32,499 nt of DNA. It comes from Bartonella sp. CM31XJBT (lineage in GTDB: Bacteria > Pseudomonadota > Alphaproteobacteria > Rhizobiales > Rhizobiaceae). Every line of letters starts with the position of its first letter. The first letter of the stretch is position 1. The notes beneath the pieces were generated by a model. That model saw only the letters and a program-made list of their open reading frames with translations. It was not told where the DNA came from and searched no databases. The stretch lies in assembly GCF_028618555.1 (NCBI RefSeq), contig NZ_JAQITD010000020.1:1-32499 (forward strand), written 5' to 3'. Below are positions 1 through 7,276 of the stretch, in pieces. A program made the position numbers and the translations under genes.

Positions 1-118
1 ATTACAAATAGAAAAATATTTTCATAGAATCTTTTTTTATTGCAGATAGCTATTAAGATATATTCTGTTTAGAGCTATATTTTTAATTTTGATAAAAAAT
101 TGAATATAATTTTTTTTT

Positions 119-126
119 GGGGGGGG
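119..126. repeat. G8 homopolymer after a T8 run
   Basis: Eight G follow eight T in a very AT-rich gap. No gene is visible from 1 to 220. Runs of this kind are prone to slippage, but no adjacent promoter or start codon could be assigned, so a switching role is only a possibility. Confidence 0.6.
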
Positions 127-220
127 AGTTTTAGATAAAATCTCATGTTTTATTAGTAAACAATGTCAGTGAAGTTTATAGAGAATTCTTTACAGAATAG
201 CTCGTTCTTATCCTATTATA

Positions 221-446
221 CAGTAAAATACTGTTGTGTAGAGTAGTGATATAAAGCATATAATATTTTACACATTAAGTATTTTTAGAATGGGTGGTGA
301 GTGTTCAGGGCAGGGCTAGCCCATAGAGCCTTATGTAGGTGAACCATATAAATGATCAGCAGCATTCCCTCTTAATAAGCCGGATTGTTTACAAACCGGT
401 GCTGGTAGGAATCGTCGTTTTTTGATGTTTGGGGAGGAGGTTAAGT
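221..446 (+). repeat. Dispersed intergenic element, copy 1
   Basis: The stretch from 221 to about 400 aligns by eye with 23121-23310 and 15792-15962. All copies begin with a GTAAAA block, share a GTG.TGA.TATTC-like middle, and share a TTGTTTACAA-like block near the 3' end. In this copy that block forms a hairpin with CCGG arms (380-399). A GGGGAGGAGGTT block (431-442) follows, as in copy 3. There is no plausible ORF. The plus-strand orientation is nominal. The size and intergenic location suggest a small RNA or a mobile non-coding element, but neither is shown. Confidence 0.5.
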
Positions 447-450
447 AGAA

Positions 451-477
451 AAAGGGTAATTAAAATTACCCTTTTTT
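451..477. terminator. Bidirectional intrinsic terminator
   Basis: Perfect 11-bp arms (451-461 and 464-474) are flanked by an A run on the left and a T run on the right, so the hairpin can work on both strands. On the minus strand it lies just downstream of the permease stop. On the plus strand it would end any transcript of the repeat element at 221-446. Confidence 0.8.
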
Positions 478-499
478 GAGATGTTTTTATGTATAGACT

Positions 500-1900
500 T
501 TATTTGTTACCTTGAGTTATTTTTTTCTTTACAAACATAAAATACATTATACCCAAGAAAACAAACCAGAATATACTATATTTTAAGGCTAGTAGAGTAT
601 CAGCTTCTAATGTCAACAAATAGAGCATGAAAACAAAGAAAACTAAAATTATCCCACACATGACAACACCTCCTGGCATTTTATAAATGGATTCAGCGTG
701 TAGATGAGGGCGATTGCGACGATACACAATATAGCTAATCAAAATTACAGACCATACGAATAAAAATGCAATAGCTGAAATGCTTGTCACAATTGTAAAA
801 GCACTTATGAGGCTTGGAGAGAGTGAGGCAATTGTATACCCTATTAAAATACATAAACAGGAAAAGAATAGAGCATTGGCTGGAACATGGTATCTGGAAA
901 GTTTACCTAAAATTGGAGGGGCACCTTTTTGTGTTGCAAGCCCATATATCATACGGCTGGTAGAAAAAATACCACTATTTGCTGAAGAGGCAGCTGAGGT
1001 GATAACAACAAAGTTCACCAAGCCAGCAGCTATCGGAATGCCTGCAAGCCAAAACATCGAGACAAAGGGGCTTTTATCTGGAACAATTTGATCCCAAGGT
1101 GTGACAGACATAATTACAGCGAGAGAAAAAATGTAAAAGAGTACAATACGGACCGGTATTGCATTAATTGCTTTGGGGAGAACTTTTTTAGGTTCTTTTA
1201 CTTCAGCAGCGGTTGTTCCAGCAATTTCTATACCAACAAAAGAAAAAATGGCAATTTGAAATCCAGCAAAAAAACCTGTCATTCCTCGCGGAAAGATATT
1301 GCCATCGTTCCATACGTGATTGAGAGAAGCAACCGTACCATTGGGAGAGGTAAAGCCCGTAACGATCATATAAAATCCCACAACAATTAATGCTAAAATT
1401 GCGACGACTTTGATAAGACCAAACCAGAATTCAAGTTCACCGAATAGTTTCACGGCAAAGAGGTTAAAGATTAAAAAGACACTAATGCAGGTAAAAACGG
1501 TAAACCATGGATTGAGTGTTGGCCACCAAAAGTTCATATAAGTGATGATGGCAATAATGTCAGCAGCTCCAGTTACAACCCAGCTCAACCAATAGCTCCA
1601 GCCAACAAAGAAAGCTATTCCCGGTCCTAGCATATCGGTTGAAAAATCAATAAGAGATCGGTATTGTGAATTAGAAAGCAACAATTCTCCCATAGCACGC
1701 ATGACAAAGTATAGAGCAAAACCGATAATAGCATAAACGAGTATGATGGAAGGACCTGCTACACTAATTGTTTTTCCTGCCCCCATGAAGAGACCTGTTC
1801 CAATAGCACCACCAATGGCTATAAGTTGTACATGTCGGTTGTGTAGTCCACGCTGCAACTTATTCTGAGAATTATCTTTTAAATTTTGTTTGTAGCTCAT
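500..1900 (-). CDS. cycA: APC-family amino-acid permease, CycA-like
   Basis: This is an inner-membrane, proton-coupled permease of the amino-acid/polyamine/organocation family, 466 aa with about 12 hydrophobic segments. It resembles E. coli CycA (D-serine/D-alanine/glycine transporter) along nearly its whole length. Shared stretches include QLIAIGGAIGTGLFMG near residue 26, FVMRAMGELLLSN near 65, GFFAGFQIA and GTTAAE in the middle, TSAASSANSG near 310, and RPHLH..SIYKMP near the C-terminus. The substrate (glycine, D-alanine, D-serine or cycloserine) is inferred from that resemblance. It stands alone, with a terminator directly behind it. The ribosome-binding site before the ATG is weak. No frame damage is visible. 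Confidence 0.9.
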   Translation of the reverse strand: MSYKQNLKDNSQNKLQRGLHNRHVQLIAIGGAIGTGLFMGAGKTISVAGPSIILVYAIIGFALYFVMRAMGELLLSNSQYRSLIDFSTDMLGPGIAFFVGWSYWLSWVVTGAADIIAIITYMNFWWPTLNPWFTVFTCISVFLIFNLFAVKLFGELEFWFGLIKVVAILALIVVGFYMIVTGFTSPNGTVASLNHVWNDGNIFPRGMTGFFAGFQIAIFSFVGIEIAGTTAAEVKEPKKVLPKAINAIPVRIVLFYIFSLAVIMSVTPWDQIVPDKSPFVSMFWLAGIPIAAGLVNFVVITSAASSANSGIFSTSRMIYGLATQKGAPPILGKLSRYHVPANALFFSCLCILIGYTIASLSPSLISAFTIVTSISAIAFLFVWSVILISYIVYRRNRPHLHAESIYKMPGGVVMCGIILVFFVFMLYLLTLEADTLLALKYSIFWFVFLGIMYFMFVKKKITQGNK

Positions 1901-2320
1901 TTTTTGGGGGTTCCCTTTAATTATTTTGAGATTAAATTACACTAAAAAAGCATTATTTCGTATCGAAGCATGATATAAATGAGGTGTAAAGGAAAAAAAC
2001 GTTTTTTATGATTTTGTGTGGATAAAGAAAAGAATATACTTTTGAAAAAAGAGAATGTTGTCCTCTTAAATAACGTAACAGATATTTGAATAGGGAGCTT
2101 TTTATTGTTATGAATAACAAATAAATTGTTCATTAAAAGACGTGGGGCTTTTAAAATTATTTCAGAAAGTTGTCAGGAGTTTTTATAATTTTTTGAAACT
2201 TATTATTTGTAATCAGTGCATTATTTATTATTATTCATAATGGTGAGAGTTTTACTTTTTGCTCAAATAGCACTCGAGAGTTCTCATCTTAGTTTAAGAA
2301 ACAATTTTTAATGGAAAATT

Positions 2321-2346
2321 AAAATGATTTTTAAAATCATTTTTTT
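2321..2346 (+). terminator. Terminator-like hairpin, owner unknown
   Basis: The arms AAAATGATTTT (2321-2331) and AAAATCATTTT (2333-2343) are perfect complements and are followed by more T. All base pairs but one per arm are A-T, so the stem is weak. No plus-strand gene precedes it. Confidence 0.4.
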
Positions 2347-2458
2347 GTTTGTATGGTGCTATCATAAATCAAAAAGTTACTTTTGTTTCATAAACGAAAA
2401 GAGGAATATCATAGCTTATTTTTTAAAAGTGATGAATAAGGATTTTGTTTAGATATTG

Positions 2459-2480
2459 GTAACATTTTATAAAATGTTAC
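2459..2480. repeat. Perfect 22-bp palindrome
   Basis: An 11-bp arm starting GTAACA is followed directly by its exact complement. There is no T tail, so it looks more like a dimeric-protein binding site than a terminator. It lies between the divergent lysE remnant and nothing recognisable. Function unknown. Confidence 0.5.
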
Positions 2481-2671
2481 GAGAAACTCACATTGTTTAC
2501 ACAAACGTCCTTGAGAGTATGATAAAGAAATGCAACGTAATTCAGTTATATAAAGAAAAAAAGAACTGGGGATTGTATAAGCTCTGTTAGAGATTGAGCT
2601 ATTCATAGTGAGAGACAGAATCAGGAAAAGATTGCTCTATTAACTTTACAATTTGTTATCAAAAGATAAAA

Positions 2672-3302
2672 CTATCCAAAGAAAATGAAAAAAGAAAACA
2701 GAGATAAAACTGTTCCTGTCGCAATGTTAATCGAGCCTTTTACCCGCTGCTTTTTTAAGGCGGTACTGGCAAATGATATAAAAATGGTCATTAAAGTAAA
2801 CCATGCAAAGATGTCGAAAGAATGTATGGTTACAAGTTCAAAGCCTTTTTTTATGCCACCGCCAGAAGCTAAGAATTTTGGAAAAGCTGCTATGTAAAAT
2901 ATAGATACTTTGGGGTTTAGTATTTGTGTCAGAAAACCGTCCATATAGCTGGTTAAAAGCTTTGTTTCACTCGTAGCATGCTTTTCATTCGTTGAACTTC
3001 TTTCTTTTGAATTTAAGCTGTGTATTCCAGATTTAATTGATTTAAAGCCCATGTATAATAAATAGCTGCCACCCATGAGTTTTACTAAAAAAACAGCGTT
3101 TTGTTGTTGAGAATGAGCGCTGATACACCTAGGTGTGGAAAATGCCCCATGCACATATGTTGCTGTACACAATCCTAAAACGTTTACAAATGCGTTCTTT
3201 CTTCCCAATCTCGTTGCCTTATCGATGATAAGGGCCATATTTGGTCCCGGTGAGGTGACTAAAAAAATGAAACAATGAAAAAGGTCAGTATTTGATGATT
3301 CA
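2672..3302 (-). pseudogene. LysE/RhtB-family exporter, frameshifted
   Basis: This was an amino-acid exporter of the LysE/RhtB family: TSPGPN near the start, then KLMGGSYLLYMGFKSIKSG, then LNPKVSIFY, with several hydrophobic segments. The natural start is the ATG at 3302-3300, which overlaps the hydrolase stop as ATGA. From it the frame reads MNHQILTFFIVSFF and then hits a stop. One extra T in the seven-T run (plus strand A run 3260-3266) would join it to LVTSPGPNMALIID. A second scar lies at about 3097-3142. The current frame there reads STPRCISAHSQQQ, while the +1 frame gives PHLGVSALILNN, which fits the family, so a pair of compensating indels is likely. The remaining open frame (3238-2672, 188 aa) lacks the first membrane segment. 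Confidence 0.8.
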
Positions 3303-3908
3303 TTTTACTTTTAGCTCTGAAATTAATTGATTTTCGAGATACAATTCTATTCTGTCAAACTGAGAAAGTTTTCCTACACCCTGTGGAGTGCCTGTGTATA
3401 TGAGATCACCACGTTTTAACTGAATGTAGTGACTTAAAAATGAGATTATCTTCTCAAAGCTAAAGATCATATTTTTCGTATTGCCAACTTGTCTTGTTTC
3501 GCCATTCAACTTCATTGCAAAGGTTATTGGGTTGTTTATTTTTTCCTTGTTTATGAAGTCAGAGACGTATGCAGCGCCTTTAAATCCTTTCGATAAAAGC
3601 CAAGGAAGCTTTTTTTCTTTCAGTTTTGTTTGCAAATCCCGCGCTGTGAGATCAAGACCTATTGCTACGGCATCATAGCATTCTTCTGCTTCTTCCTCCA
3701 TGATCATGAAAGCGTCCTTTGAGATTTTGAGCACAATTTCGGTTTCAAAATGTATTTCTTTGGAAAAATTAGGGAGATAAATTTCATTGCCTAAAACGAG
3801 TGAACTTTTTGGCTTGCTAAAGATAACGGGTTCATCTTCAACAACATTACCTAGTTCATGAACATGTTCAACATAATTGTATCCAACACAGTAGATGTCA
3901 TTTATCAT
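3300..3908 (-). CDS. Fumarylacetoacetate hydrolase-family protein (acylpyruvase-like)
   Basis: The 202-aa length fits the small FAHD1/YcgM group, which cleaves acylpyruvates or decarboxylates oxaloacetate using a divalent metal. The metal ligands appear as E55 and E57 (HFETEIV) and D86 (GLDLTARD). The C-terminal TGTPQGVG loop (172-179) is intact. A GGAGG ribosome-binding site lies about 7 bases before the ATG. The broken exporter gene follows with a 4-base overlap, so the two were one translationally coupled unit. The substrate cannot be read from the sequence. Confidence 0.87.
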   Translation of the reverse strand: MINDIYCVGYNYVEHVHELGNVVEDEPVIFSKPKSSLVLGNEIYLPNFSKEIHFETEIVLKISKDAFMIMEEEAEECYDAVAIGLDLTARDLQTKLKEKKLPWLLSKGFKGAAYVSDFINKEKINNPITFAMKLNGETRQVGNTKNMIFSFEKIISFLSHYIQLKRGDLIYTGTPQGVGKLSQFDRIELYLENQLISELKVK

Positions 3909-4139
3909 GGGAGCCCTCCAAATTTTTCATTTTCTCTTTGTATAGGCAAGAGAAAACTTTGCAAACAACATTTTTTCTTATATCGCGTTTTGCGTTTTCT
4001 GAAAAAGAAGCATTGTGTGGGTTGATGACTAACCATGATGACAGTTCTTCGCATTGGTTCTCTTTTGAAGAGTGCCCAATCTTATAGTCTTTGAGATTAT
4101 TTTAATTTTGATTGCCAATTTCCTGAAATGATTTTATTA

Positions 4140-4367
4140 CTTAAAGAGTGATTTTGGTCGTCTACGCAGCGATCAGTAGGGGTTGAAATCCCTAAAGTTC
4201 GATCATAAATGAGCCCACTCTGTGGGTGTCTTGGAATTATGGGATATTTTTCTATGTCTAGGTGCGATGAGCACTAAAAGTAAAAAAAAGCTCACTCGAA
4301 CTCAGTACTTTCAGGCTCTCGGAATACTAATGCGAGGGTGCTCGCACTCAGCGGGGGGAGCTTAAGA
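4140..4367 (+). ncRNA. Structured leader upstream of XRE remnant (possible Brt-like RNA)
   Basis: This is non-coding sequence with several hairpins: AGGG...CCCT near 4178, CCCAC...GTGGG near 4213, and a strong TGCGAG-GGTG-CTCGCA at 4331-4346. The last lies just before a GGGGGAG ribosome-binding site (4353-4359) for the XRE remnant. In B. henselae, Brt RNAs of about 200 nt are reported immediately upstream of small XRE-type genes (Trp), and this layout matches. I do not remember the Brt sequences well enough to claim homology. The boundaries are approximate. The gap from 3909 to 4140 shows nothing else. Confidence 0.3.
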
Positions 4368-4507
4368 GTGAAAAGCAAAAGGCTACATTTTAACGACATT
4401 TCTATAGGCAAAAAATTCGCTTTCAAAGAACAATGCTGGGAATGTCGCAAAAGCAATTAGGGCATCAATTAGGGGTAACTTTTCAACAAATCCAAAAGTA
4501 TGAGAAA
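4368..4507 (+). pseudogene. XRE-family HTH regulator, frameshifted 5' fragment
   Basis: From the GTG at 4368, behind a GGGGGAG site, the frame reads VKSKRLHFNDISIGKK. One extra A in the A6 run at 4410-4415 moves it into IRFQRTMLGMSQKQLG and VTFQQIQKYEK, a typical XRE/Cro helix-turn-helix. The stretch IGKK-IRFQRTMLGMSQ fits Bartonella-type regulators when the shift is repaired. The gene stops abruptly after YEK at 4507, where a helicase piece begins, so the C-terminal half is missing. A short product from the ATG at 4433 is possible, but it would start inside helix 1. Confidence 0.7.
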
Positions 4508-4950
4508 GTCTCTAAGGGTTTAAAAGAAGCAGACCGTGGCAAACTTATTGTGGCATGTGGAACGGAGAAGATTTTTACCATCTTTAAGATAGCAGAACAA
4601 ATAACTAGAACTGGCAAGCGTATTTTGTTTCTCGTGCCTTCCCTAGCTTTGATGTCATAAACAATAAGAGAATGGACACGCTATACAGAAGTGCCGTTTC
4701 GTTCCTTTGCGGTGTATTCTGATACATAAGTTGGCAAGCATCGAAAAACAAAGATGCTGTTGTCGAACTTGATGTTTCAGATCTTGCTCTATCAGCTATC
4801 AACTGATGTTCAAAAGCTTTGAAAAAAACAAATAAAGTCTTAGCGAATGCAATGACCGTGGTGTTTGCTACTTACCAATTAATCCAAGTGATTGCGGATG
4901 CGCAAAAGAAATACGGTTTACCAGAATTTGATCTGATCATTTGTGAAGCA
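4508..4950 (+). pseudogene. DEAD/DEAH superfamily II helicase fragment
   Basis: The frame after the XRE piece reads KEADRGKLIVACGTEK, a Walker A region whose usual GTGK is GTEK here. It continues with RILFLVPSLALMS, an in-frame TAA (4658-4660), TIREWTRY, VPFRSFAVYSDT, a second TAA, and a frame change near 4750. AMTVVFATYQ and YGLPEFDLIICEA follow. The last phrase normally ends CDEAH, so motif II has lost a codon and is cut off. At least two stops, one frameshift and both ends missing mean it encodes no working enzyme. It resembles helicases associated with restriction-type or mobile-element systems. Confidence 0.7.
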
Positions 4951-4979
4951 GTACAGGCTAAGGCAATAAGGTAAAACCT

Positions 4980-6242
4980 TTGGTTGTAGAAGCCAAGGAA
5001 GTAGCTGAGACTGCGAAGTCGACAGCGGAAGAAGCGAAGAGTGTTGCGGAGCAAGCAAAGGAAGAAGCTGATACGACGAAGCAAGGGCTTGGAGAGGTCA
5101 AGAGTTCATTAGACACGGTGACAGCAACGACAAATTCTGCGAATACAGCCGCCTCTGAGGCAAAAGTGTTAGCAGAAGAAGCAAAGAGTGCATTGACAGA
5201 AGTTCAAGAGAAGGCACAGAGGAACAGTGACAGTCTTTCTGAACTTCAAAGTAAGGTAGGTTCTCTTTCCACTAATTTTTTAGAGAATGTGCGTTTTAAT
5301 CAACCTGACAGAATTCTGGAAGCCGATTCACACAATAGAAAAGGTCTTGTGATCAATGCAGGGGCGTGTTTTCGCTTTTATCGTGGCGGTGAGAATGGGG
5401 ATAGGTCCATCTTTTACCGCATTCCAGTGCGTGGAAGTGCGTCTTTTGAAGAATATATTGAAGCAGGAAAGGATTATTATATATATATCGTCCTAAAAGA
5501 TCAGACGAATGAGATATCCTTTGAAATTTCGCAAAATCCGACGGCTCCTGATGGCTATACAGAGGATAATTCTCAAAAGATTGGCGGATTTCATACGCTT
5601 TGTGCGGATGTTGGTGAGATTGAAGGTCATCTCTTATCGGGTTATCAAGCAGGGGATATTTTGCCTAATTCTGTTTGGTGTTTAAATCACCGTCCACGTA
5701 GTGACCCAGAGGGAATGGTTTACAATCCGTGGCATAATATTTGGGTTGATATTTATCTTCAATCAGGGACAGGTGTAAATGCAAAGTCGGCATATGGTGT
5801 TCCGATTACGACCAATCGTAGCTATGCAGATCATGCCTTTGATTTTTGGTCTGTTAATAAGAGATTTTTGACGAGTGATGAGTTCTCGCCAAGTATGTAT
5901 GGAAGTAATCAAGCAACCAGTATTGTCGGCAATCAAGCGCCTTCTCTTAAGACGTCTGGAGGACACGTTGATACAAACAATAGACGGATGATTTCGCATA
6001 TCGGTTGTGAGGATGGTTGCGGTTATGTTTGGCAATATTTGTCTGGTTGTTATCCAGTGACTAAATGGCATACAGGGGAGCAAGGAAGCAGTTTACGTGT
6101 AGACATAAATATGTTGGGAGGAGGCGATTGGACTGGTGGCTCTAACAATGATCATCTTGTACGGAATTTTGCGCATTCTCGTTATGTCGAAGATGAAAAA
6201 ATAGGCGCCCGTGGATGTAGCGAGCCACTTTATTATAATTAG
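4980..6242 (+). CDS. Phage tail-fibre protein with Mtd-like C-type-lectin domain, 5'-truncated
   Basis: The open frame of 420 codons begins at a TTG, but the frame is open from 4962 with no good start or ribosome-binding site. The true N-terminus was probably lost at the join with the helicase piece. Residues 1-95 are an Ala/Glu/Lys-rich coiled coil (repeating AEEAKS-like units), usual for trimeric tail fibres. Residues 100-230 are unassigned. Residues 235-420 hold the sequence signs of a C-type-lectin/sulfatase-modifying-factor fold: a WSVNKRFLTSDEF stretch, CGYVWQYLSG, GGGDWTGG (380-387) and a final IGARGCSEPLYYN (408-420). The end recalls the Bordetella phage tropism protein Mtd, whose variable region ends IGARG-x-CDHL. 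A terminator follows. Expression is uncertain. Confidence 0.7.
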   Translation: MVVEAKEVAETAKSTAEEAKSVAEQAKEEADTTKQGLGEVKSSLDTVTATTNSANTAASEAKVLAEEAKSALTEVQEKAQRNSDSLSELQSKVGSLSTNFLENVRFNQPDRILEADSHNRKGLVINAGACFRFYRGGENGDRSIFYRIPVRGSASFEEYIEAGKDYYIYIVLKDQTNEISFEISQNPTAPDGYTEDNSQKIGGFHTLCADVGEIEGHLLSGYQAGDILPNSVWCLNHRPRSDPEGMVYNPWHNIWVDIYLQSGTGVNAKSAYGVPITTNRSYADHAFDFWSVNKRFLTSDEFSPSMYGSNQATSIVGNQAPSLKTSGGHVDTNNRRMISHIGCEDGCGYVWQYLSGCYPVTKWHTGEQGSSLRVDINMLGGGDWTGGSNNDHLVRNFAHSRYVEDEKIGARGCSEPLYYN

Positions 6243-6261
6243 CGCGAGATTGATTTTATCC

Positions 6262-6287
6262 AGCCCCACTTTTGTGGGGCTTTTTTT
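6262..6287 (+). terminator. Intrinsic terminator after tail-fibre gene
   Basis: AGCCCCAC (6262-6269), a TTTT loop, GTGGGGCT (6274-6281) and a T7 tract. It is GC-rich and the best terminator in the window, 20 bases after the tail-fibre stop. Confidence 0.92.
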
Positions 6288-6299
6288 ATGGAGCGTCAG

Positions 6300-6377
6300 A
6301 TGAGAAAGATATCGAAAGAAGGATTGGCACTTCATCTTGAAGTTTTAAAATCAAAGCTTTTTCTACTAAACTCATGA
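6300..6377 (+). pseudogene. Phage endolysin (GH24 lysozyme) 5' stump
   Basis: An ATG 13 bases after the terminator's T tract opens a 25-codon frame beginning MRKISKEGLAL, the usual first helix of phage T4-type endolysins (MRKISKEGLALIKQWEG in relatives, from memory). The catalytic Glu of the following motif is gone, since the frame goes to HLEVLKSK and stops. Tail fibre then endolysin is a normal phage order, so this is a deletion remnant of the same prophage. Confidence 0.6.
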
Positions 6378-6475
6378 TGTCAACCAGAGCAGTACAATCT
6401 TATCACTCATATTTTCATGTCTAGAAAATTGAGATAATGCCATCCATAAATCGCATAAGAAGTTAGTATTTACCT

Positions 6476-7151
6476 TCATTGCACACCTCCATGGATTCGT
6501 TCTCTCAAACATGCCAATCCTTTAGGTGTGATTTTTGTTGAAGGCAGCACCTTTTCTGTTCCATCCGGTTTTTGAATGGTGATGGCAGAACAGTCTATGA
6601 AGCCTTTTTTGATTTTATCCTGATTAAGGTAACAATGGACCACTCGGAGCACGTCGATACACCCAATCATTTTTACGCAAGTAATCTGTTAAATCCTTTG
6701 GTCTTATCTCCAACATCTTCGCGGCTTCAATCAAACCAAACAAACCATCAGAGCGTTTTAAGCCTTCTAAAGCTTTTGCTTTTAGTGCTAATTCTGAAAT
6801 AACATGGTCTTTCTGCTCAATTTGATTTTGTAGATGATTTAAGGCGCCAAGTAATACTTCGGGTTTGGAGTAATCAATTTGTGGAATAGCTACTTGTCTT
6901 TCCAACTCTTTCCAACGGTCAATTATCTTTGCTCGTAAGGCAGTGCTGTAACTAGAAACAAGAATTAAGCATTCACGCTTTGGCAGGTTATAACAAGGGC
7001 GGCTTTCACCTTTGTTATCAAGGTAGTGCCCACCAAAATCAACCTCCTCAAATTTGAGGGCGTTAAGTTCTTCAAGCGTTTTCTTGATGTCACGCATAAT
7101 ATTGTCATGCCTTTTGCCACATAATTCAGTAATTTTAATAATGGTATTCAT
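6476..7151 (-). pseudogene. Phage Rha/antirepressor protein with ANT domain, frameshifted
   Basis: The N-terminal part is a Rha-type domain: ELCGKRHDNIMRDI near residue 9, LPKRECLILVSSYS and RAKIIDRWKELE. The C-terminal part is a phage antirepressor (KilAC/ANT) domain: SDGLFGLIEAAKMLEIRP and LTDYLRKNDWVYRR. The frame ends at a TAA (6626-6624) after APSGPLLP. The next frame gives QDKIKKGFIDCSAITIQK and TKITPKGLACLRERI, ending at 6476. One surplus A around 6624-6627 accounts for the break: removing it gives LP-Y-QDK. The repaired length is about 224 aa. The start lacks the usual leader before ELCGKRHDN, so the N-terminus may also be shortened. A structured RNA lies just upstream. Confidence 0.8.
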
Positions 7152-7203
7152 AAAGAATTTTTAGATGTTAGACGTTCCTTAATGACATTCTAAAAGAGTG
7201 CTG

Positions 7204-7276
7204 GGCGCTAAAAAACACGGCATCTAGTCCGTCGTTACGCCTTTCCCCGAAGGGTGTTATATGGTATAACCACACC
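7204..7276 (-). ncRNA. C4-like antisense RNA upstream of antirepressor
   Basis: On the minus strand, 50-125 bases before the antirepressor ATG, three hairpins follow each other. The first is GGTG..TTAT/ATAA..CACC, the second is CCC-TTCG-GGG, and the third is ACGG-ACTAGATG-CCGT followed by TTTTTT. Phages P1/P7 place the c4 RNA in this position; its single-stranded parts pair with the ant leader and block translation. Two complementarities are present here. TAGATG in the third loop (plus 7221-7226) matches CATCTA 11-16 bases before the start codon (7162-7167). TAACGAC (7231-7237) pairs with GTCATTA (7180-7186) with one mismatch. The family assignment is by layout and pairing, not by a covariance search. 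Confidence 0.5.

Larger units (their letters stand above)
1901..2671. other. Gene-poor gap upstream of cycA
   Basis: About 770 bp with no convincing gene; the short open frames here are AT-rich and have no ribosome-binding sites. It contains a terminator-like hairpin (2321-2346) and a perfect 22-bp palindrome (2459-2480), listed separately. The cycA promoter must lie near 1901-1980 on the minus strand, but no clear -35/-10 pair could be chosen. Confidence 0.6.

Noticed and set aside
361..446. Cobalamin-type riboswitch before the cycA terminator
   Set aside because: The conserved B12-box core could not be found, and the region is downstream of cycA, not in front of a gene.
780..1390. Two plus-strand frames of about 100 codons across cycA
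   Set aside because: Both are antisense to an intact, clearly recognisable permease gene.
2409..2606. 65-codon minus-strand frame in the cycA-lysE gap
   Set aside because: It covers a perfect palindrome, has no ribosome-binding site and no protein-like pattern.
4140..4400. CRISPR or tandem repeats in the structured leader
   Set aside because: The hairpins differ in sequence and spacing; no regularly spaced repeats were found anywhere in the window.
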